Numbered from the stretch's first letter, positions 43,183 through 56,118 are shown. The stretch is DNA of 64,000 bases from Ipomoea triloba (GCF_003576645.1 NC_044930.1:15896791-15960790); one strand, 5' to 3'. The notes: a model not told the origin generated them from the sequence alone. Numbers and translations: made by a program.

Positions 43183-45852
43183 GTGTCCACCTCTCGATTG
43201 TGTGTCTGAGGATGCGCAGGAACACTGGGATCAGAGCTCGAAGGTAGCTCCATATCAGGCGCTTCCCGGTTTCCACCTGAGGGATGGATCACTTCTCGCT
43301 CATCACCTCTCGAACCTGGAACCTCAGCTTCAGCTTCTGGTGGGATTGGATCAGCTAAGGAAGGAACTTCTGTATTGGATGCTTCCCGGTTTCCATCCAA
43401 TTGAAGATGATCCTCAGTGTTACCTCTCGAACTAGAGCTGGGAGCTTGATCATCTGCCGGAGGGATTGGATTTGAGGAAGGAGACTGTGCATCGACAGGT
43501 GCTTCCCGGTTTCCACCAGTGATGGGAACAGCTTCCTCCTCAGTACCTCTCGAACCAGTAGGATTTGAAACTGTCTGCTCTCGTTGCTCATCCGGCTGCA
43601 CCTCAGTCTGCTCAGGTGAATCAGGAATCACGATGGGTTCAGGAGCAGCTGGTGCACTCCACCTTTGCCTATCAAACATCCTGGCTGCAAAGGTTGATGC
43701 GGTGTCATCTGGTAGCAGGAATGGTGATGGCAGTTCCATGTCGATTGAAAAGCCCGGCAGTGTGAGTAACGGAATTTCACCCTCTCGAACTGTCTGTGCT
43801 TCGTCGGTGTCAGCCGAGGGTGTGGACTCAGTAGCTGGCAGAAGTAGAACGGAGTTGGGTTCTGCCTCAAGTGCTTCAGAAGTCTCGGATTCACCTCTCG
43901 AAGCTGCTACCTGTTCGTCCAGAGCAGAGTCATTCACTTGGAACAAAGGAATTGCTGCCGTTGCAATTGGATTTTCAGGATCATCTCTTGCAACCCCTTA
44001 GGTCTCCCCTGGACCTCTCGTATCCTCTACATTCTGTCCCAAGGATAGAGCAGTGGCGAGCCTGATATCTTCTTGAAATTGTGCATCCATTTCAGGATCT
44101 ACTTCAAGCTCATCTTCTTGTTCTTCAGCAGCTATGCCCTTGCCTTTATCAGATCGACCAAGATTCCTCTTGGTCACATGCATTTCATGGGCGAGGTCTC
44201 GAAGTTCATTTGCTGGGATCTCGGTAAGGTTTAGCCAGTTCAAAGCAAAGATCTCCTCAGCCTCCATAACTGCTGCCTGAGCTACCAGTTGGTTAAAGGG
44301 ACCTGTTCTCCAGTTGATCCATCGAAGTACTCTGGAGAGATCATCCAAGTGTAAATCTGTTTCAGCACAAGGGTCCAACTGAGTAGCTACTTCTCTTTCC
44401 ATTTCAATCTGCGCAGCAGATTGATCCTCCATAACATGTGCATCTTGCACAGTCCGTTCACTGTGCTCTCGGTCCTGATTAGAGAGATCGTCACTTGGCT
44501 CCACATACGCTATCACTCTGGCAATAGATCCTTCGACTTGAGCGGATTCAGTTGTTGTGAGCTCCACATTCTGAGCACTTTGCACTGGGTCCCTGACCAC
44601 ACAGCCCTGATCATCAGCAGCAATTTCCACATTGTCTCGAACTTCAACTGCTGGAACCGTTATCTCTCGAACCACCTCTCGTGGTTCCTCTACATTTCCC
44701 TGCACTGGATCATTGATCCCAGTGCCATCAAACTCTCGAGTCTCCTCTCGAGACATATCCACAGATTCATCAGCATTACCAGCACCATCAATATGCAGAT
44801 CAACAACAATTTCACCCGAGATGGACCTGGTAGGGGGCACTCTCTCAACCTCAGCGGCCATTGTACACAGAGGGTGTCACCTCTCGAGTCTTGGTGACAG
44901 CATTTGAATTGGCCTTCTTAGCCCTTTTTGGCAAAACAACCCTCTTAATCAGTACACCCAGTGGTGTATTATCAGAATCCTCCTCCACAGATTGGGCTTT
45001 CCTTTTGCCTTTTCCCTTAGGCTTTGAGGGAGAGGGTGCAATCTTCACACCCTTAGACTTTGGAGCTTGAGATTTCGTCCTACCCATATAGGTATTTCGA
45101 TGAATCTCTCTCCCTTCCCTCAACTGCAAACCCTTTAAACTCAGTAAATATTGAACAACAAAACCGAAACCAACCTTTTTACTGATCGACTGGTTGGTGT
45201 TTGAAACTGAGCATTGCACTTGTAGTTTTAGAAAGTTGAAGATGATGTGCGCCCAGTCCATTTGAACGTTGTTCCAGATGGCATGGAGGATTTTGAAAAT
45301 GTCCAGATTCATCTCATCGGTTCCAGACACCTTGTGGAGGATGAACTTCGTGATGAGGTCAGCAGTAATTGCAAACCTCTCCTTCAAATGGAACTTGCGG
45401 AGGGCAGAGGTTGCGTTGGACGGTGCCGTCTCCAATCGAATTTTGTCCCAAAACGCCTGCTTGTTCAGACTGTAATCCGAGAGATTCTTTACTGCTTCCT
45501 CTGATGTAGGAAAGTCGAAAGCAGCTCTAAGGTCATTAACGGATGTTGTAATGTCAATCTCGTTGAAACGGCTCTCAATCTTGCCCTTTGTGACTTTGGC
45601 ATTTGCGAACCACTCGGTGAAGTCGAGGTCGTGGATGGTTCGATAGTCATGCGTCATATATTTCATGAGCCCTGCCTTCTCGAACTTCTTCAGGACCTTC
45701 TCTGCTATCTTCGGGTTCGTCGAGTGATTGACGAAACCTTCTCTGTCAAGAATGCTTCCTGCATTGACTTGCTTGATGAGGGTTCGAATGTGGGCCAACT
45801 CCCTCTGGTAAGCTTCGGAAGATGAGGTTGACGATGATGAATCGGAAGCCAT
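43183..45852 (-). pseudogene. Env-like ORF of element B, N-terminal and middle parts
   Basis: Starts at ATG 45852 (MASDSSSSTSSSEAYQREL) and keeps the N-terminal domain seen in A (HDLDFTEWFANAKVTKGK, ILHAIWNNVQMDWAHIIFNF). A frame break near 44860, after TREVTPSV, leads to the next segment (43998-44861). A stop at 43998-44000 (after RGPGET) ends that segment before the Ser/Glu/Pro part with GGNREAP repeats (43143-43946). The inserted LTR interrupts it at 43183. Confidence 0.8.
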
Positions 45853-46836
45853 TGTTGAAAGCTTGGTGTTTTGGAGAGAATGTGTACAGTATTTGGAATT
45901 TGGGGATTTTTGGGTATTCGGTTTGAGCTTGAATCTGGGTAAGGATGATGGATTTGGCTTTTATATCTTGTGAATTTGGGTCGGATATGTGGGTAGGGTT
46001 GAGAGTTTGACCCGACAAGTGATCCTGGTTGATTTAAACGAATTGAAAGGTCAGAAAGACCCTTCTATAACGGTTATGTGCATATGATATGGTGAGGGTA
46101 TTTTTGGGAAAGTGTGTGACGGTTTAGGATGAGAAGGTGGGGTTATAAAATAAGATAACTTTATAAGCATGCTCCCACTAAACAAGATAGCGCCCTTAAA
46201 ACTTGGAAAACCGTCAGTAACCGAAGACCACGTGGCTAACATTAATTTCCAAATTAGCCGTTCCACATATATCCGTTGAATAAATCAGTTTCACCTTTCG
46301 ATGGTGAACACTCGGCTGTGCTAGTTTAAGGATCTTCCCCCTGAGTGATTGATCCCTAAACCTCCTTATTCCTCCGTCTTGATTTGGTATATCTAATAAC
46401 AACGCATTCAAATGGTTAAGGATCTTCCCCCCGAGTAAATGATCCCTAACCCTCCTAATTCCTCCATTTAGAGATACACAAAGAATCAGTTTGTTATCCT
46501 TCGAAGTGATCTCTCGAACTTCCCTTTCTTCGAGACATAACGTATATAGGCAAACTGAATGAGTATCTCTCGAACTATCTTTCGAACACAGATTGTAAGA
46601 AGAACAAGATTGATTCATCCAAAAGATATCACTTGGAACATATCCTTAAGTTCATTTAGTGATTTCCAGATACATTACATATGAATCAATACACTATTAG
46701 ATTCCCTAGAAACTTTTGTTTGGCCTTGGACAGCCTTATAGGAATCTAACGTCAGAGCAGGAACTAGCCATCTAAAGTTCTATTTATTCTAGTTACAGAA
46801 CTAGAGGTGGCTACCCTTCTTGTTCTTCTCTACCGC
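45853..46836 (-). other. Leader region of the env-like ORF in element B
   Basis: Equivalent to 21434-22498 of A. It holds two units of the 62-bp repeat (about 46325-46472) and several TCTCGAAC phrases (46511, 46566). No gene is supported. Confidence 0.55.
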
Positions 46837-47175
46837 TCAGCTGCTGCCTTCCTCACAGGCTCCTTCTCCCTTTCCCTTGGTTCTCCATTTGGTTGAGGGA
46901 GAGCTTTTTCCAGAATGTGCAGCTGTAGGAGTCCCACTTATACGAGACTCTTCTCCTGACTCCAGTATCCCACCTTCGTGGATCTCTTCGCATTTGGGGA
47001 TCCATTCACCTTGGATGGGAATAGGATGCTTGCTTGGATTATCAGGAAGCTCCGCAATCTGTTCATCCTTAGTTGATTCAGGATAGTTTTCTCCTTGAAA
47101 GTCTTTGGACTTGACTGCCGATTTCCTTCCTCTATACCAGAATGGTACATCGTCTTTTCCTTTCTTCTTCTCCAT
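46837..47175 (-). CDS. Conserved small ORF, copy in element B
   Basis: 112 residues from ATG 47175 (MEKKKGKDDVPFWYRGRK). It is clearly the counterpart of 21065-21433 with scattered substitutions and an intact frame. The C-terminus differs (GEGACEEGSS). It lies between RNase H and the env-like leader. Confidence 0.55.
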   Translation of the reverse strand: MEKKKGKDDVPFWYRGRKSAVKSKDFQGENYPESTKDEQIAELPDNPSKHPIPIQGEWIPKCEEIHEGGILESGEESRISGTPTAAHSGKSSPSTKWRTKGKGEGACEEGSS

Positions 47176-47374
47176 GAAGAAGTCGATGACATAAACTTCT
47201 GAGAAGACCCCTCTATTTATAGCCCAAAAACGTAGGTACTGTTGAGTCACGAGATGCTAAATGAATGACCATTCAATGCTGTGTAATTCCAAAGCTGCCA
47301 TAAAGTTGATGAAACCGCTCCTCACATGCGAAACAGTTCATGGCACTAAATACAAGAAGATAAGATTTGACCGT

Positions 47375-48961
47375 TCAACCCAATTCTATCATTCCCAATT
47401 CTAATCTTAGTTGAGAGAATCTATTTTCACATAACGCCTTTGTGAAAATATCTGCTAGTTGCTTCTCCGTTGCAACATATTCCAAAGTTATATCCTTTTT
47501 CTCAACATGGTCTCGGATGAAGTGATACTTGATATCAATATGTTTTGTCCCTGAGTGTAACACTGGATTTTGAGTAATAGCTATGGCACTGGTGTTGTCA
47601 CACATAATCTTAACCTCTTTACATTCAACACCATAATCCAGTAATTGTTGCTTCATCCATAAAATCTGAGCACAACAACTTCCAACTGCTACATATTCTG
47701 CCTCCGCGGTACTTGTAGCTATCGAATGTTGTTTCTTGCTAAACCATGAGACAAGTCTTCCACCTAGAAACTGACATGTCCCAGATGTGTTCTTTCGATC
47801 AATTTTGCAACCGGCAAAGTCCGCATCTGAATATCCCATAAGTTCGAAAGATCCACCTCTCGAATACCAAAGTCCAACACTTTGCGTACCCTTGAGATAT
47901 CTAAGAATCTTTTTAGATGCATTTAAGTGACTCTCCTTAGGACTTGCCTGAAATCTAGCACATACACCTACTGCAAAGGATATATCTGGTTTACTAGCAG
48001 TTAAATAAAGAAGAGATTCGATGATACCTCGATACGTAGTTTGATCAACCTCTCGACCTTCACTGTCAACATCGATGCGTAGAGAGGTTCCCATAGGTAC
48101 TTTGACTGAAGATTTCCCTTCTATATTGTATTTCCTGAGCAGATCCTTGGTGTATTTCTCCTGGTTGATGAAAATACCTTCCTTAAGTTGTCTGACTTGT
48201 AGTCTGAGGAAGTAGTTGAGTTCTCCCATCATGCTCATCTCGAACTTCCCTTTCATCAAACTGGAGAACTTCTCGCACAAGTCTGGATTGGTGCTCCCAA
48301 AGATGATATCGTCCACATAGATTTGCACCAATAAGATATGATCCCCATCCTTAATTCTGAACAATGTTTTGTCCACTAGGCCTTTGGTGAACCCACACTA
48401 AAGTAGAAAAGAGGATAAAGTGTCATACCAAGCTCTCGGAGCTTGTTTCAAGCCGTAAAGTGCCTTCTTCAACTTGTATACTTTGTCAGCTCCCACGTCC
48501 TTCAAGAAACCCGGAGGTTGTTCAACGTACACCTCTTCTTCAAGAAGTCTGTTCAGAAAAGCGCTCTTGACATCCATTTGATACACTTTGAAGTCTTTGA
48601 AGGCGGCATATGCGAGAAAGATGCGAATGGCTTCGAGACGTGCCACCGGAGCGAAGGTTTCATCAAAATCTATTCCTTCCTCCTGGCAGTATCCTTTAGC
48701 AACAAGTCTGGCTTTGTTCCTAACAATAACTCCATCCTCATTCATCTTATTCTTGAAAACCCACTTTGTTCCAATGACATTCTGATGATGAGGTCTCGGA
48801 ACCAGTTCCCAAACGTCGTTCCTCTCAAACTGATGAAGTTCCTCTTGCATGGCTTGCACCCAATCTGGATCACTTAGAGCCTCATCAATCACCTTAGGCT
48901 CTATTTGAGATAGAAAGCAAGCAAGCATGCTTTCTCTATATGCTGATCTGGTTCGAACTTT
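47375..48961 (-). pseudogene. pol: Pol of element B: reverse transcriptase and RNase H
   Basis: The minus-strand frame from 48961 includes [37 protein letters not shown] and [15 protein letters not shown] at 48398-48400 (CAG in A) then stops it. The next part, 47375-48376, has the intact YVDDIIFGS box, SDADFAGCKIDRKNTSG, TAEAEYVAVGSC and ADIFTKAL. Here the codon before YVDD is the sense CAA, unlike A. The 5' side is cut at 48961 by the insertion at 48962-50103. Confidence 0.85.
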
Positions 48962-50103
48962 GCGATATATGCTATTTTGTACAATTATTCACCCCTTATT
49001 TTAGTTGTTTTGAGGTTTATTTTCTGTATCCTAGTGGAATTGGGAATTGTTTGTGTGTTATATTGTCCAAGTGCTGATTTATCTACAAGGAACAACAAAG
49101 GAAGAATATTGGAGCATTTTGGACAAGTTCTGCAAGAAAAGGGAATTACAAGGAAGAATACAAGTTGGAAAAGAATTGGAAGTTGCCTAATGGGCCAAGG
49201 CCCATCTACCTCCTATATATTTGACCTATTCTCTACAATTGAAGGAGGTTCCCTTACAGAGTTCTGAACCCTAGCTTTTAGTTTATATTTCCCCAGCATA
49301 GTTTAGACTAGTTTTACATTAGATTATTTTATTTCAAGATTGGAATCAAAGATTGAAGTTGGATTTGTTCTTTATCAGTTAAGTTTCTCTTCCCTTTTAT
49401 TTCTTATGATGTTTATGGTTATTTATTCTTGCTTTGCTGTGTTTACTCCCATCATGCGGGAGTAATTCGTTTATGGGTTTGGATTAGGGATCCATTGTTA
49501 ATCTTGATGTTCGATTTATGATTATTGCATAAAGGGATTGAATCTTTTACCTAGGGTTTATGTTGATTTGGGGATTTCTTTGCACTAGTTATTGGTTTGT
49601 GGCCAGAATTAATTGCTAGTCTAGGAGAGGGATTCATTACAACGAAAGTTGGATGCAGACCTCGAGCCTTACCAATTTCAACCTAATTTTCCTGCTATGA
49701 AAGTAGAGGTAATTTTGGGGGCTTACAATGCTTAGGTGTTTAATGTTATAATTGATGCATCACGACAGTGGGGCAATTTTAGCCTAATTCTCTTATTGAT
49801 TACGAAAGTAGCTGAGTAGAATTCTTTTGTGCATTGCCCATATATCCCTTCGTTAATTATTCTTTCCCTAATCCTGAGTTGGTTAGAACATCAAGATTAC
49901 AATCCCCCTAATCTGGCCCATACCTTTACCATATAGTTTTCACCCTAATCAATTGATTTCTTTTACATCATTTAGTCTTTGTTGCTTGGATTTTATTAAT
50001 TCATATACTTTAGTGCCTGGTAATTCACACAGTTTCGTGCCATAACACCAATCCTCAGCGGAACGACATTACACCCTTTTTACACTCATCATTTGTGCTC
50101 ATC
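48962..50103. mobile_element. LTR-like insertion in pol of B, TSD ACTTT
   Basis: 1,142 bp interrupt the linker between integrase and RT of B, with ACTTT on both sides (48957-48961 and 50104-50108); A is uninterrupted here (around 19135). A TATA-like CTCCTATATATTTG near 49211 and absence of coding content suggest a solo LTR. The exact ends are uncertain by one base (TGCGATATATG at the left). Confidence 0.65.
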
Positions 50104-50108
50104 ACTTT

Positions 50109-51000
50109 GTCATGTACATCTCCAATCACTTGATCAGCGGGATGACTTCTCAGCCATCTTAGATCGGGTTGTGGCTCTTCAGTTGACTCCTCGGTTGTTG
50201 GTTGGGATGTGGGTTGATCATCCGTGATCTGGATTGGATCAATTGAGTCAGGAACATTCTTCTTTGTGGTTTCTTCATCATCTGATTCTGACTAGAGTTC
50301 TGTTACGTCTCGAACTATCGGCTGCTTCCCATCGAGAAGTAAGTCTGATCTCTCGATCGTTTCCGGCTGAACTTCCTCATAACTTTCAGCTGCTTCTATT
50401 GACTTTGATGGTTGATTAGCTGATGCTTCATCATCAAAAGAGACATGTATAGATTCCTCAACCACCAATCTCCGCTTGTTGAAGACTCTAAATGTTTTAC
50501 TTGTCGATGAGTATCCCAGAAATACTCCATCGTCTGCCTTTTCGTCAAAGGCTCTTAGCTGAGTCTTTCCGGTGTTGTGGAAATAGCATTTGCATCCGAA
50601 TGTGTGAAAGTAGCTTACATTCGGTTTCCTCCCATTCCACAACTCATATGGAGTCTTTCCAACTCCTTTCACGATCAATGACCGATTTTGGGTATAGCAC
50701 GCTGTGTTGACTGCTTCTGCCCAAAATCGTTATGATATGTTGGCTTGTGAGAGCATGGTCCTTGCTGCTTCCTTGAGAGTTCTGTTCCTCCTATCAGCAA
50801 CCCCATTCTGTTGAGGTGTTCGAGCAGCTGACAACTGATGATGAATCCCGTTCTTGGTGCAGTAGGTCTCGATCACTTGGTTAACGAACTCTCCACCTTG
50901 ATCTGATCGAATCTTGAGTATCGAGACATCCTTTTCGACTTGAACCTGCTTCAAAAGGTTTGGTAGGGCAACTTTTGTCTCGCTTTTCTTGGTTAAGAAC
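50109..51000 (-). pseudogene. pol: Pol of element B: 3' half of integrase and linker
   Basis: From 51000 leftward: [20 protein letters not shown] with the second catalytic Asp, then [20 protein letters not shown], in which the third catalytic acid is Asp instead of Glu. A stop (TAA for CAA) follows QANIS at 50730. The next frame (50292-50678) holds [20 protein letters not shown] and the acidic linker. The N-terminal half of integrase lies beyond the CACTA insertion. Confidence 0.8.
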
Positions 51001-51399
51001 CACTACAAGAAAAATCGCGAATTGCGACGGAAAATTGCGATGGATACTATTCTGTCGCCATTTAGCGATCGATATTGCGACCGAATATATTCCGTTGCCA
51101 TTTTACGACGGAAAAGGCAACGGAATTAAATCCCGTCGCGAATCTTGGCGCAAAGAGAAATTAAACCCGCAAAATATTGGCGGCAAAATATTCACGACCG
51201 AATTTGCGACGAAATTAAGTTACGTCGCCCAATTTGCGATGGAAAAGGCAACCGATTTTTTTCCGTCGCGAAATTGCAACGGAAATGGCGAGGGAATTTT
51301 TATGCGTCGTGAAAGGAAATTATTTTTATGTATTGACTAAAGATTGCGACGGAATTAACAACAGAATTTCTTCCGTCGCAATATTTTTTTTTAATTTTA

Positions 51400-52439
51400 T
51401 TTTATTCTACTTAAACGGTGTCGTTAAATCAAATTAAATTGAAAATCCTAGGATAAGAGCTTAGACGCAGCCTAAGATACGTAACTCGTGGACGTCGTTG
51501 CAGAGGTTTTGGATCTCCGTCGTCGTCGTTATCGCAGCAGAGCTCCGTCGCCGTCGCCATCGCAGCAGAGCTCTGTCGCCGTCACCATTGCAGCAGAGCT
51601 CCGTTGCCGTCGCCATCGCAGCAGATCGAACTCCTCCGTCTGTGACTGCTAAATCCTTCACTCGGTATGTGATAATTCCTTCACCTGGTATGTTATAGTT
51701 CATTAATAATTCCTTCATATGTGATTGATATTTCCTTCGTCTGTGATAATTCCTTCGTATGTGATAATTATACTGGTTCAATATACTGGTTTCATCTCTG
51801 TTATACTGGTTTAGTAAATTATATATACTGGTTCCATATAGTGCTAGCTAGTTTCTTATATTGGTTCCATCTTTAATTTATAGTAAATTATATATATTTT
51901 GAGATTACATAATATTGGTTCCATCTTTGCATTAGAGCTTACATATAGCTTACAAATTATATATATTTTGAGATTATATACTGGTTCCATCTTTGCATTA
52001 GAGCTTTTAAAATTTGTTACTTTCTTGGAATTTGGAGGATTTTAAAAAAATTTCTGTAGTTTAACACTTATGTATTGTATTCAATTATGGGTCATGCTCA
52101 TTAGATTAAGGTTCCAATATCCTACAAACTACCTTGTGATGTACTTCTGATGCTGGTCAGTAAATGAGTGATTTGTGAGGTTTGTTAAGCTTCAATGTCC
52201 TTAGAAGTGGATTTGGTGCTACAATGTTTTAAGATTTTGATTGCACAGTTTAGAGGAGAGTATTTTCGATGCAGTGCCTCATTCCCGTTTTGATGCATTT
52301 GTATTTCAGATCCAGCTTTGATGGGTTTCACCTCATTTTCTTTCAACATATATTTTTTCAAAACTTTATTCCTTTGGAAACAGATAGATAGATAGTGCAT
52401 CTTTATAGACAAATATCATTATTTCTATCAATTATATAG
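51400..52439. other. CACTA interior, left part, no intact gene
   Basis: It has a GTCGTCGTC/CGCAGCAGAGCTCCGTCGC minisatellite at 51493-51630, which produces spurious frames on both strands, then repeated ATACTGGTTCCAT phrases (51770-51990). Confidence 0.55.
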
Positions 52440-52872
52440 CAATCATCTCTACTTCTAGCTTCTTTATAGAATAGATCATTTTCATGCAGTTGGCACATCT
52501 AGAGATTCTGAAGCATCCAAACTGGCCAAGTCTCTATTTGCATCACTGCTGCAACAGAACCCAAAAAAGGTTGTAACCTTCGAAGGAAAGAATGATGTTT
52601 TTAAGTCAGAAAATCATTTTAACTTCCACGAGCATGGAAGAATACATGGACAATTTCAAGATTTACTTAAAGCTTTTAGCTGTCAAAACCATTATAAGTT
52701 TAATAAAGTGTAATAAGAATGGTTAGGGAAGTGATGGAGGGCAGGAAAGATGAGTTCTTATAGAGGTTAGAAAAAATGGCAAATATGGCTAAGCAAAGTG
52801 TTATAGAATGTGGTGATTCATACCAAGATATGAAACGTTTAATCAACGACATTAGGCGGATGAGAATTTGAA
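52440..52872 (+). other. Possible gene-fragment exons inside the CACTA element
   Basis: One short frame reads SRDSEASKLAKSLFASLLQQ and VVTFEGKNDVFKSENHFNF (52495-52680). A second, after a stop, reads FLKRLEKMANMAKQSVIECG-like sequence near 52755-52860. These look like decayed protein coding but I do not recognise the protein. They could be the element's own second protein or captured host exons. Confidence 0.3.
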
Positions 52873-53228
52873 TATCGCATGTTTAACCTTTAATTTGAAT
52901 ATCAATCGAAATTTCTTTCCAATATAATGAACAATAGCCCACATTGTATTTAAGTAATATGATTGTTTTTATATAGAGTATTTTTCTTTGGTGTTTTCTA
53001 GTTTTCTCTTACTCTCGGCCATGTTTATATGTAAAAGATTTGTGTATTTAAAACATCTAGTTCTCTAGTTGGCTTATGTGGCCGGTCATTCAAATAGTAG
53101 TGTGTCTTTATCTCCATTATCATGTGAAACACAGTAGTGTGTCTTTCCTGATTCCATTTTCCTTTTATTATACTTTACTTTAAAAATCTTGATAATATAT
53201 GTGAATGTAAATATATAGGCATCTATAA

Positions 53229-53309
53229 ATGAGTAATATGGATAGAAGTTGGATGTATCAAAGACTAACTCAGCGCGGTGATCTTAATCAAGATTTATGG
53301 CAATGGTGA
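53229..53309 (+). pseudogene. Transposase-associated domain remnant (CACTA TnpD-type)
   Basis: ATG 53229 begins MSNMDRSWMYQRLTQRGDLN and stops after 26 residues. DRSWMYxRL near the start is the hallmark of the transposase-associated domain at the N-terminus of plant CACTA TnpD-type transposases. The catalytic part is absent downstream. Confidence 0.6.
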
Positions 53310-53780
53310 TGGGCTTACTATCTACTTGCGTCTTTGGACAATCGAATACCGCATCTCTACCGATGAGACCGAACTAATCAGGTATAACCCTTTCGTTCCT
53401 CTTGTGTTGCACTATATTGACTGCAGAATTGGATAGCAGTTATAGTTAGTTATTCAAAATTTTTTCTCAAAATCAAGTAACATGAATACATGATGACACT
53501 GCTTTTATCCTCTACTTTGGGTTCCCTTTAGGAAACAATTTGATCTTGAGGTGAGTGCACATATTTGTGGCTTATTGTTGTTGTTGTTGTATATCGTTAT
53601 ATTGGGTGGGAACTGGGGGGTTGGGGGAGTGCATGACTGATAGAAAAGTTTATGAAGAATGAGAAGGAAAACCAAACAAAATCATTTTGTTTATCTTGTA
53701 TGATGCTATAGGAAACTCTTGATTGAAGCACCTTTAAATTACAAATTCTATGCCTCAAATTGACAACTCTCACTTATATG

Positions 53781-54989
53781 TAGGGGTGAGCAAACGGTCG
53801 GTCGGTTACATAACCGACCGAAAAACCGAAAAACCGATGACAAATTTTGACCACCATAACCGACCGAAACCGACCAAAGTAAATGCTATAACCGGCCGAA
53901 AACCGATCATCGGTTTCGGTCAGTTATATCAGTTAACCGAAAAACCGAACAATTTTACTAGTTAACAATTTAATCATACAATGATGCAAACCCAGTAACA
54001 GAGTTTGGAATTTTACAAACTTGAAACTCAAATATTAATTTTCTCAAGGTCTCAAACACAGTACGTAACTCCATTAGTTATTTTTTTAAAAAAATTACAT
54101 AAAATATTAATGAAGAATTAAAGAAAATTTTAAAAATTCCAAACACAATAACACACAGACTCCAAAATTAATTTTGAAACACTAACAGTAGACTCCACGA
54201 TACAATTTGGTAAGAAATATGTAGAAATTTAAATTCGCAACAATTACAACATATAATGTAGGAAATCCCTTTTAATTTTAATTATGTAAAAAATGAAATT
54301 TACTTTGAGCCTTGGAGACTTGGAGTTGCAGTGAGTCGGTGAATCAGTGAAGCAGAGCTGCAGTCTACAGAGGGCTGATTGGCTGAACTCTGAAGGGCGA
54401 AGCTGAGGTGAGGTCTGACCGTTTGAGGATGTGAGGACTGAGGAGCGACTAGCGAGGGAGGAGGCCGGAGGGCGTGACCGCATGAGGTAGCGAGGGTGGA
54501 GGCCGGAAGGTGTGAAGGAGCGACTGCATGTCTGCCTGACCGGAGTGTCGTTGAGGGCGGAAGGCGTTAGGCATAGAAGCGGTGAGAGACGAGGGAAAAG
54601 TGAATAATCATTGTGGTTGTGGAGTGGAGAACATAACCTGAGAGCCGGAGAAGGGAATAATGGATTAGGAATTAGGGATTTAGGGATTTACTAGCAGTAG
54701 CTGTGGTTTGGGCATTTGTTTTTTATATTGGGCTTCTAGTCATTTGGGCTATTAATATTTGGTAGAATGCATGGGTGAACAGCAGAGTGGCAGATCATGG
54801 TTATATATATGTGTGTAAGTCGGTTATCGGTCACCGACCGAAACCGAAACACCAAAACCGCAAAATAACCGAAACATCGAAAAACCGATTTTTTTAAATA
54901 TTAATAACCGAAACCGACCGATAACCGACTTTTTCGGTCGGTTCGGTTATCGGTTATCGGGCGGTTAACCGATATTTTGCTCACCCCTA
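53781..54989. mobile_element. Non-autonomous hAT element, TSD CTTATATG
   Basis: Ends TAGGGGTGAGCAAA...TTTGCTCACCCCTA are perfect inverted repeats flanked by an 8-bp duplication CTTATATG (53773-53780 and 54990-54997), as for hAT. Subterminal regions are full of ACCGACCGAAACCGA repeats. Total 1,209 bp. The frame at 54244-54483 shows no transposase similarity, so it is non-autonomous. Confidence 0.9.
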
Positions 54990-54997
54990 CTTATATG

Positions 54998-55700
54998 TAT
55001 TGGTATATGTGGTATTGGTATATGTGGTGCCTAGATTAAGCAGTCCTCTGGGGTGGAGGGTACTGGCATGAATATCAAATTGGAATCATTATGAAAGGTA
55101 ATTAAATACTTAATATAATGCCCATTGAGATCACTGTCATATTTTTTTAACGCAGTAGCCCTTTTGGAATCTGTTCCTTGTTAGATTTTTTTTTTTTTTT
55201 ACACAATTTCAATTTTGATTTTGTCAAATACCAGGAAAACATGGACTTGCTTGAAAAGATTGAATCTTTGAAACAAGAGCTTGGATCAGTAAAGTTGAAA
55301 TGCAGCATGAAACAATCCAAGGGAGTTTTTGCTATTGAGGGAACACCTAAGTAAGCTGCTTAAGGAATTTACAGTACTTTTATGTTTCCAGTAAAGGAAT
55401 TGTAAAGGGCAAGAAATATTATACGATTCACTTACGTTGAGTTGTTCTGTTATATTTTTAAAGGAGCAATGCCTTATTGAATTGTTAGAGTTCTTAGTTC
55501 TTTGAGAGTTCATGACCACCAAATTCTAATATGATCAGGGTGCATTTACTAACTATGAAAATGAAAAATGGAGAATTAGAAATGAAAACTGCCTTGAATT
55601 TTTACTAAGGTGGCTAGTCTAAATGATTTTAGTTTTATATTAATATTTGAAAACATTTATTATTATTTAAAATATTAATTTTATATAAATTTAAAAAATA
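54998..55700. other. CACTA interior, right part
   Basis: Contains a short coiled-coil-like piece (NMDLLEKIESLKQELGSVKL, 55237-55300) that may be an exon of a decayed element or captured gene. The rest is AT-rich. Nothing else is recognised. Confidence 0.4.
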
Positions 55701-56118
55701 TTCAAAAATGGCGACGGAATCGCGACAGAAATATAAATTTCGCGACGGAATATTTATTACAACAAATGCGACCGAAAACAATTCCGTCGTTTTTTTTGCA
55801 ACGCGATTTGCGACGGAAAAAAATATGGCGACGGAATATTCGTTTCGAATATGGCGACAGAATTAGCATCGGAATAATTTCCGTTGCGAAAATCGCGACG
55901 GAAGTAGTTCCGTTGCGAAAATTGCGATGGAATATTCCGTCGCGAAAGTTTGCGACGGAATTATTCCGTCGTCTATCAAAATACGACAAGGCGATAGACG
56001 ACGGAATAAATTCCGTTGCGAATGGGCAAAATTCCGTCGCAAAACTAGATTCGCGACGGAATTTTGCCCCATTCGCGACGGAAAAATTCCGTCGCGATTC
56101 GCGAATTTTCTTGTAGTG

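Larger units (their letters stand above)
51001..56118. mobile_element. CACTA (En/Spm) transposon, TSD AAC
   Basis: Termini CACTACAAGAAAA...TTTTCTTGTAGTG form inverted repeats of about 13-20 bp and are flanked by AAC (50998-51000 and 56119-56121), the 3-bp duplication of this superfamily. Subterminal regions (51010-51390 and 55700-56110) are dense in GCGACGGAA/TTCCGTCGC repeats in both orientations, the usual transposase-binding layout. The 5.1-kb interior has no complete transposase, only a short remnant at 53229, and a nested hAT element. It is therefore probably non-autonomous. Confidence 0.9.

Noticed and set aside
54244..54483. 79-codon frame inside the hAT element
   Set aside because: No similarity to hAT transposase motifs; the element looks non-autonomous.
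55863..56118. Extension of the pol frame of B into the CACTA end (apparent fusion protein)
   Set aside because: The frame simply reads into transposon terminal repeats after the insertion point at 56119.
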